This document shows, in pieces, positions 34,001 to 40,947 of a DNA stretch of 64,000 bases. Origin of the DNA: Leptidea sinapis. Its lineage: Eukaryota; Arthropoda; Insecta; Lepidoptera; Pieridae. The notes beneath the pieces are model-generated. The model had not been told where the DNA came from. It did not search any database and saw only the letters and a program-made list of their open reading frames with translations. The position numbers and the translations under genes were made by a program. The stretch spans positions 6,572,001 to 6,636,000 of the forward strand of contig NC_066301.1 in the NCBI RefSeq assembly GCF_905404315.1, read 5' to 3'. The first letter of the stretch is position 1. Every line of letters starts with the position of its first letter.

Positions 34001-37000
34001 GAAATGAAACTACTATTGAATATTAATTGGGACAGTAAAACAGTGCTAAAATTCCTGGAATTGTACCAAATTAATTCGTGTATATTGAATGAATCTCCCC
34101 CAGAATGAATCTCATAAAAATAGACAGTGTGTCAATAACACATGGAGTAATATCAAAGAAAATTTGGGGGTTCCTTCCAAATGTTGGTGTGTATGTTATA
34201 TGACTGCCATGTTTGGATGGTCGTATTTGTCTTTATTTTCATGTTTGCCTACACAAACAAATAAAACAATAAAATATAATTAATTATCAAAGCCAAAATT
34301 TCTTCAACCCTACTAAGCTGTCATGACAGGGAACCAGATTTATAAATGTTTGCTACCTCAATACAAGGATTCAATATACTCAAGTAGTGGCTTCAAAAAA
34401 TGTCAAGTTGGAAAAAATTGTTAAGTGAAGGACACAGTGTATTTCTCCGATTGCCCAACGGTTGCCAAGATGGAACAGCGTGTTGGATCGGTTTTCGCAC
34501 CAATAACACCGACGATGGTGCGAAATGCCACACATGCCATATCCCGACCAGTTGTGTATTGAGCAAGGAGGAGCACAATTTGAGACGTTTCTGTAAATTT
34601 GACGTTTATTATGAAAAATAAGTATTCGTTGAGGTTGTTTCGTTAGGTTAGGTCTTTTAAAATTTTTGTCGTTCCGCGAATTTGGTAGAAATATAGGTTT
34701 ATTTTCATTCTGCGTAGTTTTCAGTAAAAATAATAATATTTTTTATTTTTTGGGGTACATTATACAGCGTTACTACGGTTCTTAAATATTGTCAATGGAC
34801 TCGTTCTAAGGTCCATTTAACCTTTCGGCTTTACGGGTAGTTTTGTTACACCCTGTATATTTGCTTCATTATTATCACAGGTAGCAAACACATGGAGAGC
34901 ATTATATCGCGAGAGTACCGACACACCATGACGCTGGTAGTGAACGACATGTCACGAGAGGACGCGGGCTCGTATCGCTGTCACGTGGACAATCATCTTG
35001 GAAACGCTCAAGCGGAAATATCCTTATACAGTACGTTTAAATATCTTATACATAAGTAACAAACAGCGAGCAAATATATCACGAGAGCACACTCATTCCC
35101 CTTCGAGTGTTTCTCTTCAAAACCTGCGTAAGAGAACTAATGGAATCACATCAAATATATTTTTTTTAGTTGGTTGCCGTGATAAACTAAGGCCAAACCA
35201 AACCAAATAAAATTCGAACCCTAATTTAAGACTCTATATATACTTATTCCTATCTTCTCAAAAACCCTGTATATATCATGTCAGGTAATACATCCACGAA
35301 CTTCTTAAAAGTCAAGCCAACTTCAAAATGTCACATAATAGTTCGACGAAACATTTAGAATGCCTAATATTTCATGTCATGCTAAACTTATTGTAAGGAT
35401 AATTGAAGATTCAGATCTTATGTATAGCTTATAGTTAATACATTATGAATTTATAAGTCCTAGCAATTAACGTCAAAGGAAATGATTTTGTGATTATCAA
35501 TTTCGTGGATCCATAGATATTATTTATATTCTATGAAAATAAAATAATTTAATTGTCAATTTCAAATAATAATTGTAGTGGTTACAACAACGACTTCAAC
35601 AACAACAACAACGACCACAACAACAACAACAACGACAGCACTACCAACAACTACGATGGTCACATGTAAGTTGTAATTTTGTTACATCTAGTTTTTAACT
35701 TTATTGACATAAATTCTCACACTTCAGAATAATTACACAACTACATTATTACAACAGTCTTGTGTTTTATTTCTTATTTAAAACCAATCCTTTTTTAAAG
35801 TTTTTCAATCAATATTATTTTAAGAAGTAAAGTTCATCATTACAATAAGAAAATGACTTACAATAAATTCAAAATTGTGTTGTCAATTATGTGTGTTTGC
35901 TTGATTTTATTTTTACCTAGAATGTGAAAAAATAAAACTATGATAATCCAAATTAAGTTTAAAATATAAATGATAATGTTAAAGTTTTTCAATAAAACTT
36001 ATTTTAAGAAGAACCTTACTTCATCATTAAAATAGGAAAATAATTTACAATACAACTACAATAAATTCAAAATTCTATTATTTTTATTCACTATGTATTT
36101 TAATGATATTTTTTCGTAGAATGTGAAAATATAAAACCATGATAACTGTTTGATGTTTTCTCAAATTAAGTTTAAAATAAAATTGAATATTTCGTTGAGT
36201 AACCATTTAATATTATGATATTTTTCAACAATAGATGAAGAAAGATATACAGACAGACCACTTCGAGATAAGATGGAGGATCCAGCTCTAGAACAATCAG
36301 ACATTTATGTTGTTCTCAGCCAACATCAAATGCAAACCCTAGGTAAATTTAAATATAACTTTAAAAGAATAGTTGTAACTTTCTTTTATACCCAATTTTA
36401 AATGACTTAAAAAATGAGGAGGTTCTTAAATCGACGGTTTCTTTATGTTTGTTACCTCAAAACTTTCGACCGGGGAACCAATTTTGATGATTCTTTTTTT
36501 ACTTGAAAGCTGGTGCTTCCCGTGTCATTCCATTTTGGTCCAGTTCTGACAATGGGATCCATGAGAAAACCATAAAAGGCTTAAATTTGCATTAAGTATG
36601 TACTTAGCAAATGGACGAATAAGTCAAATTCAACCCAACCGATTTCGATGATTCTTTTTTGTTGGAAAGGACTTCCTTTCCTAGGGTATTTTGATGAGAG
36701 TTTGGTAAGGTGCTGATTACGGGAAGCATGACAAAGTAACTCTTCAATTCATAGGAGAAAATTAACGATAGTCATTTATGTATTATCCGGATATTTAAGT
36801 CACCTATCGTAACGTCAATTCCAATAACAACAATAATTGTAACTGCAATATATTGACTATACAGTTTTAGAAGAACACGCATTTTTTTTACTTTTTAGTG
36901 CATATTATATTGTTTTGGAATAGTTAATAATAATTCGCATAAAATGTTACATATAAGATGTTAGTTAAAGATCACTTCAGCTAACATCCAATTTTTTTCA

Positions 37001-37023
37001 CAGAGCTGTTAACTACATTATGA
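15939..37023 (+). CDS. Secreted three-Ig-domain protein, lachesin / DIP-like
   Basis: Ten coding exons (15939-16008, 24874-24971, 25597-25801, 31600-31758, 32800-32928, 33307-33441, 34881-35030, 35579-35665, 36235-36342, 37004-37023) join to 1161 nt, 386 residues. Every junction is GT-AG and keeps frame: all phase 1 except exon 2/3 (phase 0). Residues 1-23 are a signal peptide. Ig1 (about 24-125) has C47, W59 and C107 and the segment KVAWLRVDTQTVLTI followed by HVITKNHRI. Ig2 (126-220) has C150, W162 and C201. Ig3 (221-316) has C244, W256 and C299. A Thr stalk spans 317-344. The Ig1 pattern is that of insect lachesin and Dpr-interacting proteins, cell-surface adhesion molecules of neurons. 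NVT (34), NQT (174) and NIS (187) are possible N-glycosylation sites. No transmembrane segment or GPI signal is visible at the C-terminus, which is unusual for the family. Which DIP paralogue this is cannot be decided here. Confidence 0.88.
17389..17680 (+). repeat. SINE-like family copy
   Basis: Degraded start at 17389; then GGCCGGCTAGATTACGGGTA, CTTATGTCTCAAGGAGACGA, TCAAGAATCCTGAGTGGCAC and the tail CTCGTCCCTTATTATCATAA plus A residues. The inner CAGTAATGT/ACATTACTG hairpin segment is deleted. Confidence 0.85.
18844..18892 (+). repeat. SINE-like family, 3' end only
   Basis: CCTGCTCGTCTCGTCCCTTA followed by TTTTCATTAAAAAA is the tail of the family; nothing upstream matches. Confidence 0.8.
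21945..22250 (+). repeat. LINE 3' end fragment
   Basis: Shares, in inverse orientation, GATCGGACAGCCTGAGACTA and CTCAGA(A/G)CGCCATTTGTTTC with 49040-49485, where the frame encodes the C-terminal end of a LINE reverse transcriptase ORF. Here the coding part is broken. Confidence 0.7.
22394..22655 (+). repeat. SINE-like family copy, 5' truncated
   Basis: Begins within the family at CAGGTAACGGCGCCTATTTC, continues with GCCGTGAAGCAGTAATGTGT and ATTACTGGGCAAATAAGACT, and ends CTAGTTCCTTATTTTCATTG plus A residues. Confidence 0.88.
23089..23380 (+). repeat. SINE-like family copy
   Basis: Landmarks TTTGCATAGGACGCCGGCTA, CTTATGTCTCAAGGAGACGA, TTCAAGAATCCTGAGCAGCA and a degraded tail (CTCATCACTTACTGTCTTTA plus A residues). 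Confidence 0.88.
24874..24971 (+). CDS. Ig gene exon 2: first half of Ig1
   Basis: Acceptor TTATTTCACAG|AT, donor TTTAAG|GTATTA. Encodes DLPRFVGPGSNVTVAVGRDA then VFICRVDELQSFK, which carries the first Ig1 cysteine (C47). D-L-P-x-F at the start of the mature domain is usual for lachesin/DIP proteins. Confidence 0.9.
25340..25593 (+). repeat. LINE 3' end abutting the exon 3 acceptor
   Basis: The frame encodes TTKLWNELPSAVFPGGFDMG then TFKKARTSSLKAGNA, the C-terminal end of a LINE ORF2 of a type common in moths and butterflies. It is followed by CTGAACACCAGGTGACTCGT, ACGCTCGTTTGTCCTCC and a polyA run (25584-25593). The tail ends three bases before the 3' splice site of exon 3. Confidence 0.88.
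25597..25801 (+). CDS. Ig gene exon 3: second half of Ig1
   Basis: Acceptor AAAAAATAG|GTGG, donor GTGG|GTGAGT. Encodes VAWLRVDTQTVLTIAAHVIT onward to the Y-M-C motif (Y105, C107). The exon is GC-rich against its surroundings. The acceptor has no pyrimidine tract next to it because a LINE polyA tail occupies that position; pyrimidines (GTCCTCCATTTCC) lie about 14-27 bases upstream. Confidence 0.92.
25927..26224 (+). repeat. SINE-like family copy (full length)
   Basis: Starts ACCAGTGGGACGCTCCTTTA and has GATGCCGGCTAGATTATGGG, CTTATGTCTCAAGGTGACAA and the tail CTCGTTCCTTATTTTCATTA plus A residues. Inserted 125 bp downstream of exon 3. Confidence 0.9.
26285..26607 (+). pseudogene. RTE-like LINE fragment, second type
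   Basis: Encodes SLKWKWAGHVARIQDQRWTK, then after a frameshift near 26465 KRGRPYARWEDDIIQSSSNW. This is the W-x-W-A-G-H-V-A-R ... R-x-R-G-R-P-x-x-R-W-x-D-D pattern of LINE C-termini. It is clearly different in sequence from the copy at 26812, so a second family is represented. Confidence 0.75.
26812..27312 (+). pseudogene. RTE-type LINE, 3' end
   Basis: GGGAAGCGTTCGGGAAGCTC, CAACCAGTGTGTGTTGCCAG and GGGCAGCGCAGGACCGATCT match the copy at 2344-2890. It has small deletions (near 26940) and stops, and ends CTTCCGGCTGATGATGA. The two copies are about 85-90 percent alike by eye. Confidence 0.85.
28560..28800 (+). pseudogene. Endonuclease-domain (APE-like) fragment of a mobile element
   Basis: One open frame reads LFLAGDFNINFADKKSERLT ... 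TTKYGTTIDAVFSRYLEDIK ... VSYFSYHKRIVSMINIPE, then stop. The G-D-F-N-I motif, T-T-I-D-A-V-F, and a terminal (S/D)-x-H-K match the second half of apurinic-type endonuclease domains. These occur in LINEs and in Helentron-type helicase elements; the TIDAVF ... VSYFSYHK wording is one I associate with the latter in insects. The N-terminal half of the domain is missing. Confidence 0.6.
29062..29424 (-). mobile_element. Helitron-like non-autonomous element
   Basis: Plus-strand reading starts CTAGCTGACCCGGCAAACGT and ends TTTATAATATTAGTATTAGT+ATAGAT. On the minus strand this is an ATCTATAC start and a GCCGGGTCAGCTAG|T end. An A/C-rich run (AAACAAACAAACAAAC) lies near the end. Same end family as 31787, 32002 and 12326. 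Confidence 0.65.
29753..29804. repeat. Perfect 23-bp inverted repeat with 6-nt loop
   Basis: Left arm AAGTGGTTATATTATTATAT+AAG (29753-29775), loop AAATAA, right arm the exact reverse complement (29782-29804). The surrounding 100 bp is also rich in TATTATATTA. Confidence 0.95.
30905..31065 (-). pseudogene. LINE ORF2 C-terminus fragment
   Basis: The minus strand encodes NKSFLRNSVRFYNKLPTTIT then ELPDKTFKTYI ... KKRLLYY and stop. The R-F-Y-N-K-L-P followed by F-K-x-Y/F pattern ends many insect LINE ORF2 proteins (jockey/CR1-like). About 50 residues remain, without frameshift. Confidence 0.7.
31600..31758 (+). CDS. Ig gene exon 4: first half of Ig2
   Basis: Acceptor TGTTTACAG|TA, donor CTGTAG|GTTCGT. 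Encodes VSPDIDDEASSGDVTVEEGE then RLALRCVASGTPTPSVTWRR, with C150 and W162. The alternative donor six bases upstream (ACT|GTAGGT) would put exon 5 out of frame, so the GTAG donor is preferred. Confidence 0.9.
   Translation, partial: YRRTSTTKPAAVTSRLRRERDWPFAVWPPEPLHQVSRGGGRTSDIIELIIKL
31787..32001 (-). mobile_element. Helitron-like piece (short)
   Basis: Plus-strand reading starts CTAGCTGACCCTACAGAAGT and ends GTTTTATAATATA directly against the next CTAG. Lies in Ig gene intron 4, 28 bp after exon 4. Confidence 0.55.
32002..32285 (-). mobile_element. Helitron-like piece, head to tail with the previous one
   Basis: Starts CTAGCTGACCCGGCAAACGT and ends CACATTTATAATATTAGTAG. The inner GTTAAAGAAGTTCAAACATA resembles the subterminal part of 29062-29424. 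Same orientation as its neighbour. Confidence 0.6.
32590..32772 (-). repeat. tRNA-headed SINE, 5' truncated
   Basis: Shares ATCTTGCCCC, ACATACATAAAT and CATCCATGACTCGGAAA with the full copies at 52699 and 55596, and keeps the T-arm (ACCTACCGGGATTCAAACCC, minus-strand B box). The A-box half is lost. It ends 27 bp before the exon 5 acceptor. Confidence 0.75.
32800..32928 (+). CDS. Ig gene exon 5: second half of Ig2
   Basis: Acceptor GTTCTTTAG|TA, donor GTTGTAT|GTGAGT. Encodes WLNISSVERATSGAYLCIAT then NGVPPSVSKRILLRVV. Y-L-C-I-A-x-N-G-V-P-P-S-V-S-K-R-I is one of the most conserved runs of lachesin/DIP proteins and fixes the family assignment. The exon is short and lies in a frame other than the long ones on either strand here. 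Confidence 0.92.
32946..33220 (-). repeat. SINE-like family copy filling intron 5
   Basis: GCGAGACGAGCAAGACGTTC, TGCCGCTCAGGATTCTTGAA, CTTGAGACATAAGATGTAGA, ending AGGAGCCTCCCACTGGTA. Occupies about 275 of the 378 bp of intron 5, starting 17 nt after the donor. Confidence 0.9.
33307..33441 (+). CDS. Ig gene exon 6: first half of Ig3
   Basis: Acceptor TTTTGTAACAG|TC, donor AAATG|GTAGGT. Encodes FAPSVWSGHAAAWALTGSSV then ILQCTSEAYPISASYWVFDG, with C244 and W256. It aligns with the (F)PP-x-I-W linker and C-x-S-E-A-x-P-x-x-x-x-Y-W core of DIP Ig3. Confidence 0.9.
34017..34180 (+). pseudogene. MADF-domain remnant in intron 6
   Basis: Two frames read WDSKTVLKFLELYQINSCIL and, after a short frameshifted gap, HKNRQCVNNTWSNIKENLGV. 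W-x-x-x-x-x-x-x-F-L-E-L-Y and K-N-R ... A/N-W-x-x-I are the MADF (Myb/SANT-like) signature. It is probably the leftover of a transposon-borne MADF gene, but not the one at 59479, whose sequence differs. Confidence 0.6.
34400..34621 (+). other. Unrecognised 73-codon ORF in intron 6
   Basis: ATG frame with six cysteines (MSSWKKLLSEGHSVFLRLPN ... CHTCHIP ... RRFCKFDVYYEK). It lies between the MADF remnant and a sequence ending ACACCCTGTATAT, a common end of insect transposons, so it may belong to an insertion. No family was recognised. Confidence 0.25.
34881..35030 (+). CDS. Ig gene exon 7: second half of Ig3
   Basis: Acceptor ATTATCACAG|GT, donor TATACA|GTACGT. Encodes REYRHTMTLVVNDMSREDAG then SYRCHVDNHLGNAQAEISLY. 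D-x-G-x-Y-x-C with C299 closes Ig3, and the N-x-L-G-x-A-x-x-x-I-x-L-Y strand ends the domain as in DIPs. Confidence 0.92.
35579..35665 (+). CDS. Ig gene exon 8: threonine stalk
   Basis: Acceptor AATTGTAG|TG, donor CACAT|GTAAGT. 21 of its 28 full codons are Thr, mostly ACA and ACG in a run of 13, giving a mucin-like stalk that is a likely O-glycosylation target. The run is also a trinucleotide microsatellite. Confidence 0.85.
36235..36342 (+). CDS. Ig gene exon 9: hydrophilic tail
   Basis: Acceptor CAACAATAG|AT, donor CCCTAG|GTAAAT. Encodes YEERYTDRPLRDKMEDPALE then QSDIYVVLSQHQMQTL. Only this frame is open through the exon, and it fits the phase on both sides. No domain was recognised. Confidence 0.75.
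36410..36930 (+). repeat. Copy of the 13550-15017 transposon family in intron 9
   Basis: Shared landmarks are GAGGAGGTTCTTAAATCGAC, TTTGTTACCTCAAAACTTTC, CCATGAGAAAACCATAAAAG and CCGATTTCGATGATTCTTTT. At 36885-36930 it has TTTTTACTTTTTAGTGCATA, matching one arm of the long inverted repeat. It is internally deleted. Confidence 0.7.
37004..37023 (+). CDS. Ig gene exon 10: last codons and stop
   Basis: Acceptor CAATTTTTTTCACAG|AG has a strong pyrimidine tract. The exon adds E-L-L-T-T-L and stops at TGA (37021-37023). A weaker acceptor at 37047 (GGCGCACAG|TC) is in the same phase and would give 43 different residues, with a stop at 37179-37181. Confidence 0.6.
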
Positions 37024-37214
37024 CCTGGAAGCGGGGAGGGCGCACAGTCTCCTTGGTCAGATGGTTGGTCCCCAGCACACGACGCAGCTACAAAAAATGC
37101 TCCAATGTTAGTAATAACATTGGTCACAATATTAACCATGGTGACGAGATAAATGAACTCGAACGAATTTATGACGTTTAAAGTGGGATGGTCAGTGTGC
37201 TAGTGAACTTTTTA

Positions 37215-37220
37215 AATAAA
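37215..37220 (+). terminator. PolyA signal AATAAA of the Ig gene
   Basis: AATAAA about 190 bases after the first stop codon and 34 after the alternative stop. It is the first good signal downstream, so the 3' UTR would end near 37240. Confidence 0.6.
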
Positions 37221-38278
37221 ATGTGAATACTAACTTTATCAAGTTCAGCGTCATTTTTATTTATAGAAAATGTTACATTATTGCCAGCCAAAATTATAGA
37301 TTTAAATATGATGTAAATTATAATATAAGTTTACTGAATGTTACTGAAATACGTATTTGAGGACTTGATTCGTTCCTACGAAGCCTGTGAAGAGTTCCAT
37401 GAGGATGACAGGTCCAACCATTTTTAAATGGTTCCAGATATAATTGTTAAAAGCTAGCCATATTAATAAAAATCCAGAAACATTCAGTAATAATAATGTA
37501 AATACAAAATGTTTGTTTGATGCTATTTTGAAAAATATATATTGCAACCATCTGAATTGATCTATAAGATTTTTTTAATCTAGTAGCAGCTATGTGCATC
37601 TCATCGTTGAAGCACGCACTCATAAAGTATATCACAAAGATATATATATTGAGATAGTTATAAAGTCTCCGATGTTCATTACATCATGAAATGTTATAAG
37701 ACCCTGAAGCCATTCAATTTAAAATAAAAACCAGTTGTATGATTTAGGAAAACTTTAATAAAAATTATTACAATTATTGTTACATAATGTAAGAAAAATG
37801 TCAAAGTCAAAGTGGTGTTTTGCGCTTTCAAAATGGTGTCATTTTAATTGTATACACATTATTTACGATAAAATTTAAGCATGTAAGAACCTCTATTTGA
37901 GTACGTACTTGTAACTGTACATAATACTTGAATGAATTAAAGGATATTTACTACATGATACTTTTTTTATTACTACGCTTATCATTTTTCATTTCAGTAA
38001 AAACATGAAGATATTTATATTAATAACTAACTTCCTTGATATAAAAAAGATATTAGACTGATGAAACTAGCATATTTTAAGGAGATTTGCTTTAAACTCC
38101 AATACTATAGGTAGAATATTCTTTTAATTTTTTAATACAATTGATGAGATGGAAAATGCATATGCTTAAATTATGTACGTTTGGAAAGTCATAGCCTTGT
38201 TGAATACTTGCGTTCACGACTTAAGGTCTTGGCCGAATTTGTTCCTATCGATTCTGTAACGTCTAGTTATATTTTATT
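37221..38278. other. AT-rich intergenic sequence, nothing recognised
   Basis: No coding segment with splice sites and no repeat family of the window was seen. Confidence 0.5.
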
Positions 38279-39440
38279 TATCGGCCCATATCAATTCTGA
38301 ATGTAATGAGTAAATTATTCGAAACAGTTGTCTATACTTACATATGCCCCTTTATAACTAGATCTATTCCCTACGGATTTATGAAGAAACGGTGAATACA
38401 AATATAGATGTTTTTACGGATTACGTATTACATAGTATGGACGAGAAATATCAAGTGGATGTGATCTACACGAATTTCTAAAAAGCATTTGACCGAGTAG
38501 ATCACGTAATCCTACTGCAAAAACTAAGGGTGCTAGGCGTAAATGGAAGCTTGCTTTGGTGGTTTATTAAAGAACCGTATGCAGGCAGTTGTGACTGGTA
38601 GTGCTAGAAGTGACTTTGTAGTAATACCCTCAGGAGTACCCCAGGGGTCCATCCTAGCTCTGCTTTTATATAACGCTGACCTATTTGATATTGAAAGTTG
38701 CTTCCACCTTGCACAGTATTTAATGTTTGCTGACGACAAAAAAGTATTTGTCAAAATACGTTCACTTGAAGATTGTCATTAACTACAATATATTGCTTGC
38801 GAATACTACGCAAGGAACAGAATCATAGTTAATGTTAAAAAGTGCCATCATATTACTGTGACTCGTAAAATATATCTAATTGAATTTGACTTTAAAATTA
38901 ACGGCACATGTTTACCCAGTGGGTATCCAAATCGATGATGATCGCTTTCAATGAATGAGCACGTTGATAATGTTGCAAATACAGCCTTCAGACAACTGGG
39001 TTTCAAAAAACAAGTGACCCGTTCCTTCAGTAATCTGGAATGTATAAAAGCACTTTACTTTGCGTATGTCCGGAGTATTCCTGAAATAATATCGAAAGAA
39101 GAATATACATATCGAAAGGCTTGAAATCATACAGAGACAGTTTATAAAATACTAAACTTATAAGGACTTTAAAGAATTTAACAGTTATGAGGAAAAGTGT
39201 TCTCACTATGGTATCGACACACTGGAACAAAGAAGGAATCAAAGTGACATTTATTGACGAGCCACTCAAAATTGCTTGCAGTAGTTATCTACTGCAAGCA
39301 ATTTTGAGTGGCTCGATCGACTGTCCTAGTCTACTGTCAGCCTTTTCACTAAACACCCAATCATTAAGATCACGTCACACGCACATTAGCATGTTCCCAA
39401 ATCTAATACAAATTTTGTCCAAAATTCCATAATTACGCGT
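38279..39440 (+). pseudogene. LINE reverse transcriptase pseudogene
   Basis: Broken frames carry successive RT blocks: YRPISILNVMSKLFETV (38279), DVIYTNF-stop-KAFDRVDHVI (38459), SGVPQGSILALLLYNADLF (38629), MFADDKKVFVKI (38724, in place of the usual Y/F-A-D-D core), and a C-terminal DCPSLLSAFSLNTQSLRSRH (39321). The order and wording fit a jockey/CR1-like LINE. At least three stops or frameshifts interrupt it. A hairpin at 39258-39315 disrupts the C-terminal part. Confidence 0.85.
39258..39315. repeat. Perfect 26-bp inverted repeat with 6-nt loop
   Basis: Left arm CGAGCCACTCAAAATTGCTT+GCAGTA (39258-39283), loop GTTATC, right arm the exact reverse complement (39290-39315). It lies inside the LINE pseudogene. 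Confidence 0.97.
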
Positions 39441-40947
39441 CTGTCACGAACTTATAATTAACAGTACGATGAGTTTGATGAATTTCACTTAAACAAAATG
39501 AAGTTAAAAACGGAAGTTTAAAACATCATCGTAAAAAATATTAGATAACGCATAAAAACGCAGTGCTCACACACTCCAACTCCACACACACACACAAACA
39601 CGCTATAGTAGTCTTTTATTATTTTATTAGTATATTATATTATTTTTTTTGTCTATTCTGTCAATATATGATTTGTTTTTATAATTTAAAATTTATGTAA
39701 TCTTTTGTGGCCTTATTTAAAGCCTAGATTTAGATTGTAAAATAATTGTTGTGTACGCTGTTGATCATTTTAATAAATAAATAAGTTTGCGATTCACTCA
39801 CGGAAAGCCAATATGAGGCCGCAAAAGAAACTCCTTACTGAACTATACATAGTCAAAGTTATATTATGATGATGAAAATTTAAAATCATAATACAATACG
39901 TCGTATGGGTCGATAGTGTCTAGCTTATGCTTTGTATCACTTCAGGCGACCACAAACTTTGGTCCCATTTAAGCCTCTTTTATAGCAACTGTTCCACAAG
40001 TCGACTTAACGTATTTTATAGTTTAGTATTTCATATGACAGAGTGACAATGGACCAGTATTATCTTTAGCGATAAATAAGTAATGAATATAACTACATTT
40101 CATTCGCATTACGAATATTTTCTATTGAGAAATGTATTTGAGGTTTTTTCAATTAATTCTAGCTACTGACTGAACATTAAAGATAATTAAAAAAAAAAAG
40201 GAAATATGCTTTTACTCATTCTTTCTTATTATTTTATTTTTATTACAACATTATAATATATTATTGGTTATAAATACAAATAGTGGGTCAACTCTCTTGT
40301 CTTGCCGCTTAATATAATATAACACTCAATCTCGACGTCTAGTTACTTATAATCACAGAACAGTTTAAAGAGATAATAATATTGTAGGTGTGGAGCATAT
40401 TTATAGTCAAAAAGTTTTCATTTGATTATAAATTTCAGTTAATAATCCCTTATAATTATTATTTAATAAACTTAAATAAGAATGGAAGCTAAACTTCCTA
40501 TATTTTTCGCTGAAAATATTTGATGAAATCAACTTGGGGCCAGAGAACACGCGTGTACTAATTTCATGTACGTGGAACTCCTAAATAAGAGTACTGATTC
40601 GCAATGGAACGAATCGGAACAACCGCAGACGGTGCGTGCATAATGTGTACACTGCTCTCTTTTTATTAACGCCTATGCTGCTGTTTTTAGTTGAGTCACT
40701 ACTTCTATAGACTACACTATCATATGGCAATATAATGTTGATGTGAGTATGAGACGGAACAGGCAGATGATCCACCTGATGTGAAGCGTTACCGTTTACC
40801 CATACGATAATTTCAGGCTGAGATCTATAATGCGTACTTAGACTTTGCTTACGCAGAACTTTGCTGAATGTTATAAAACTCTAATTTGACTTTTGCTTTG
40901 AGCTGTCACTGTTAACCCAAGCGCTGGCTTATGCTTGCTTAGTATCC
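39441..40947. other. Intergenic sequence with a CA run
   Basis: A short CACACACACACA run lies near 39585-39596. No gene or recognised element was found. Confidence 0.45.
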
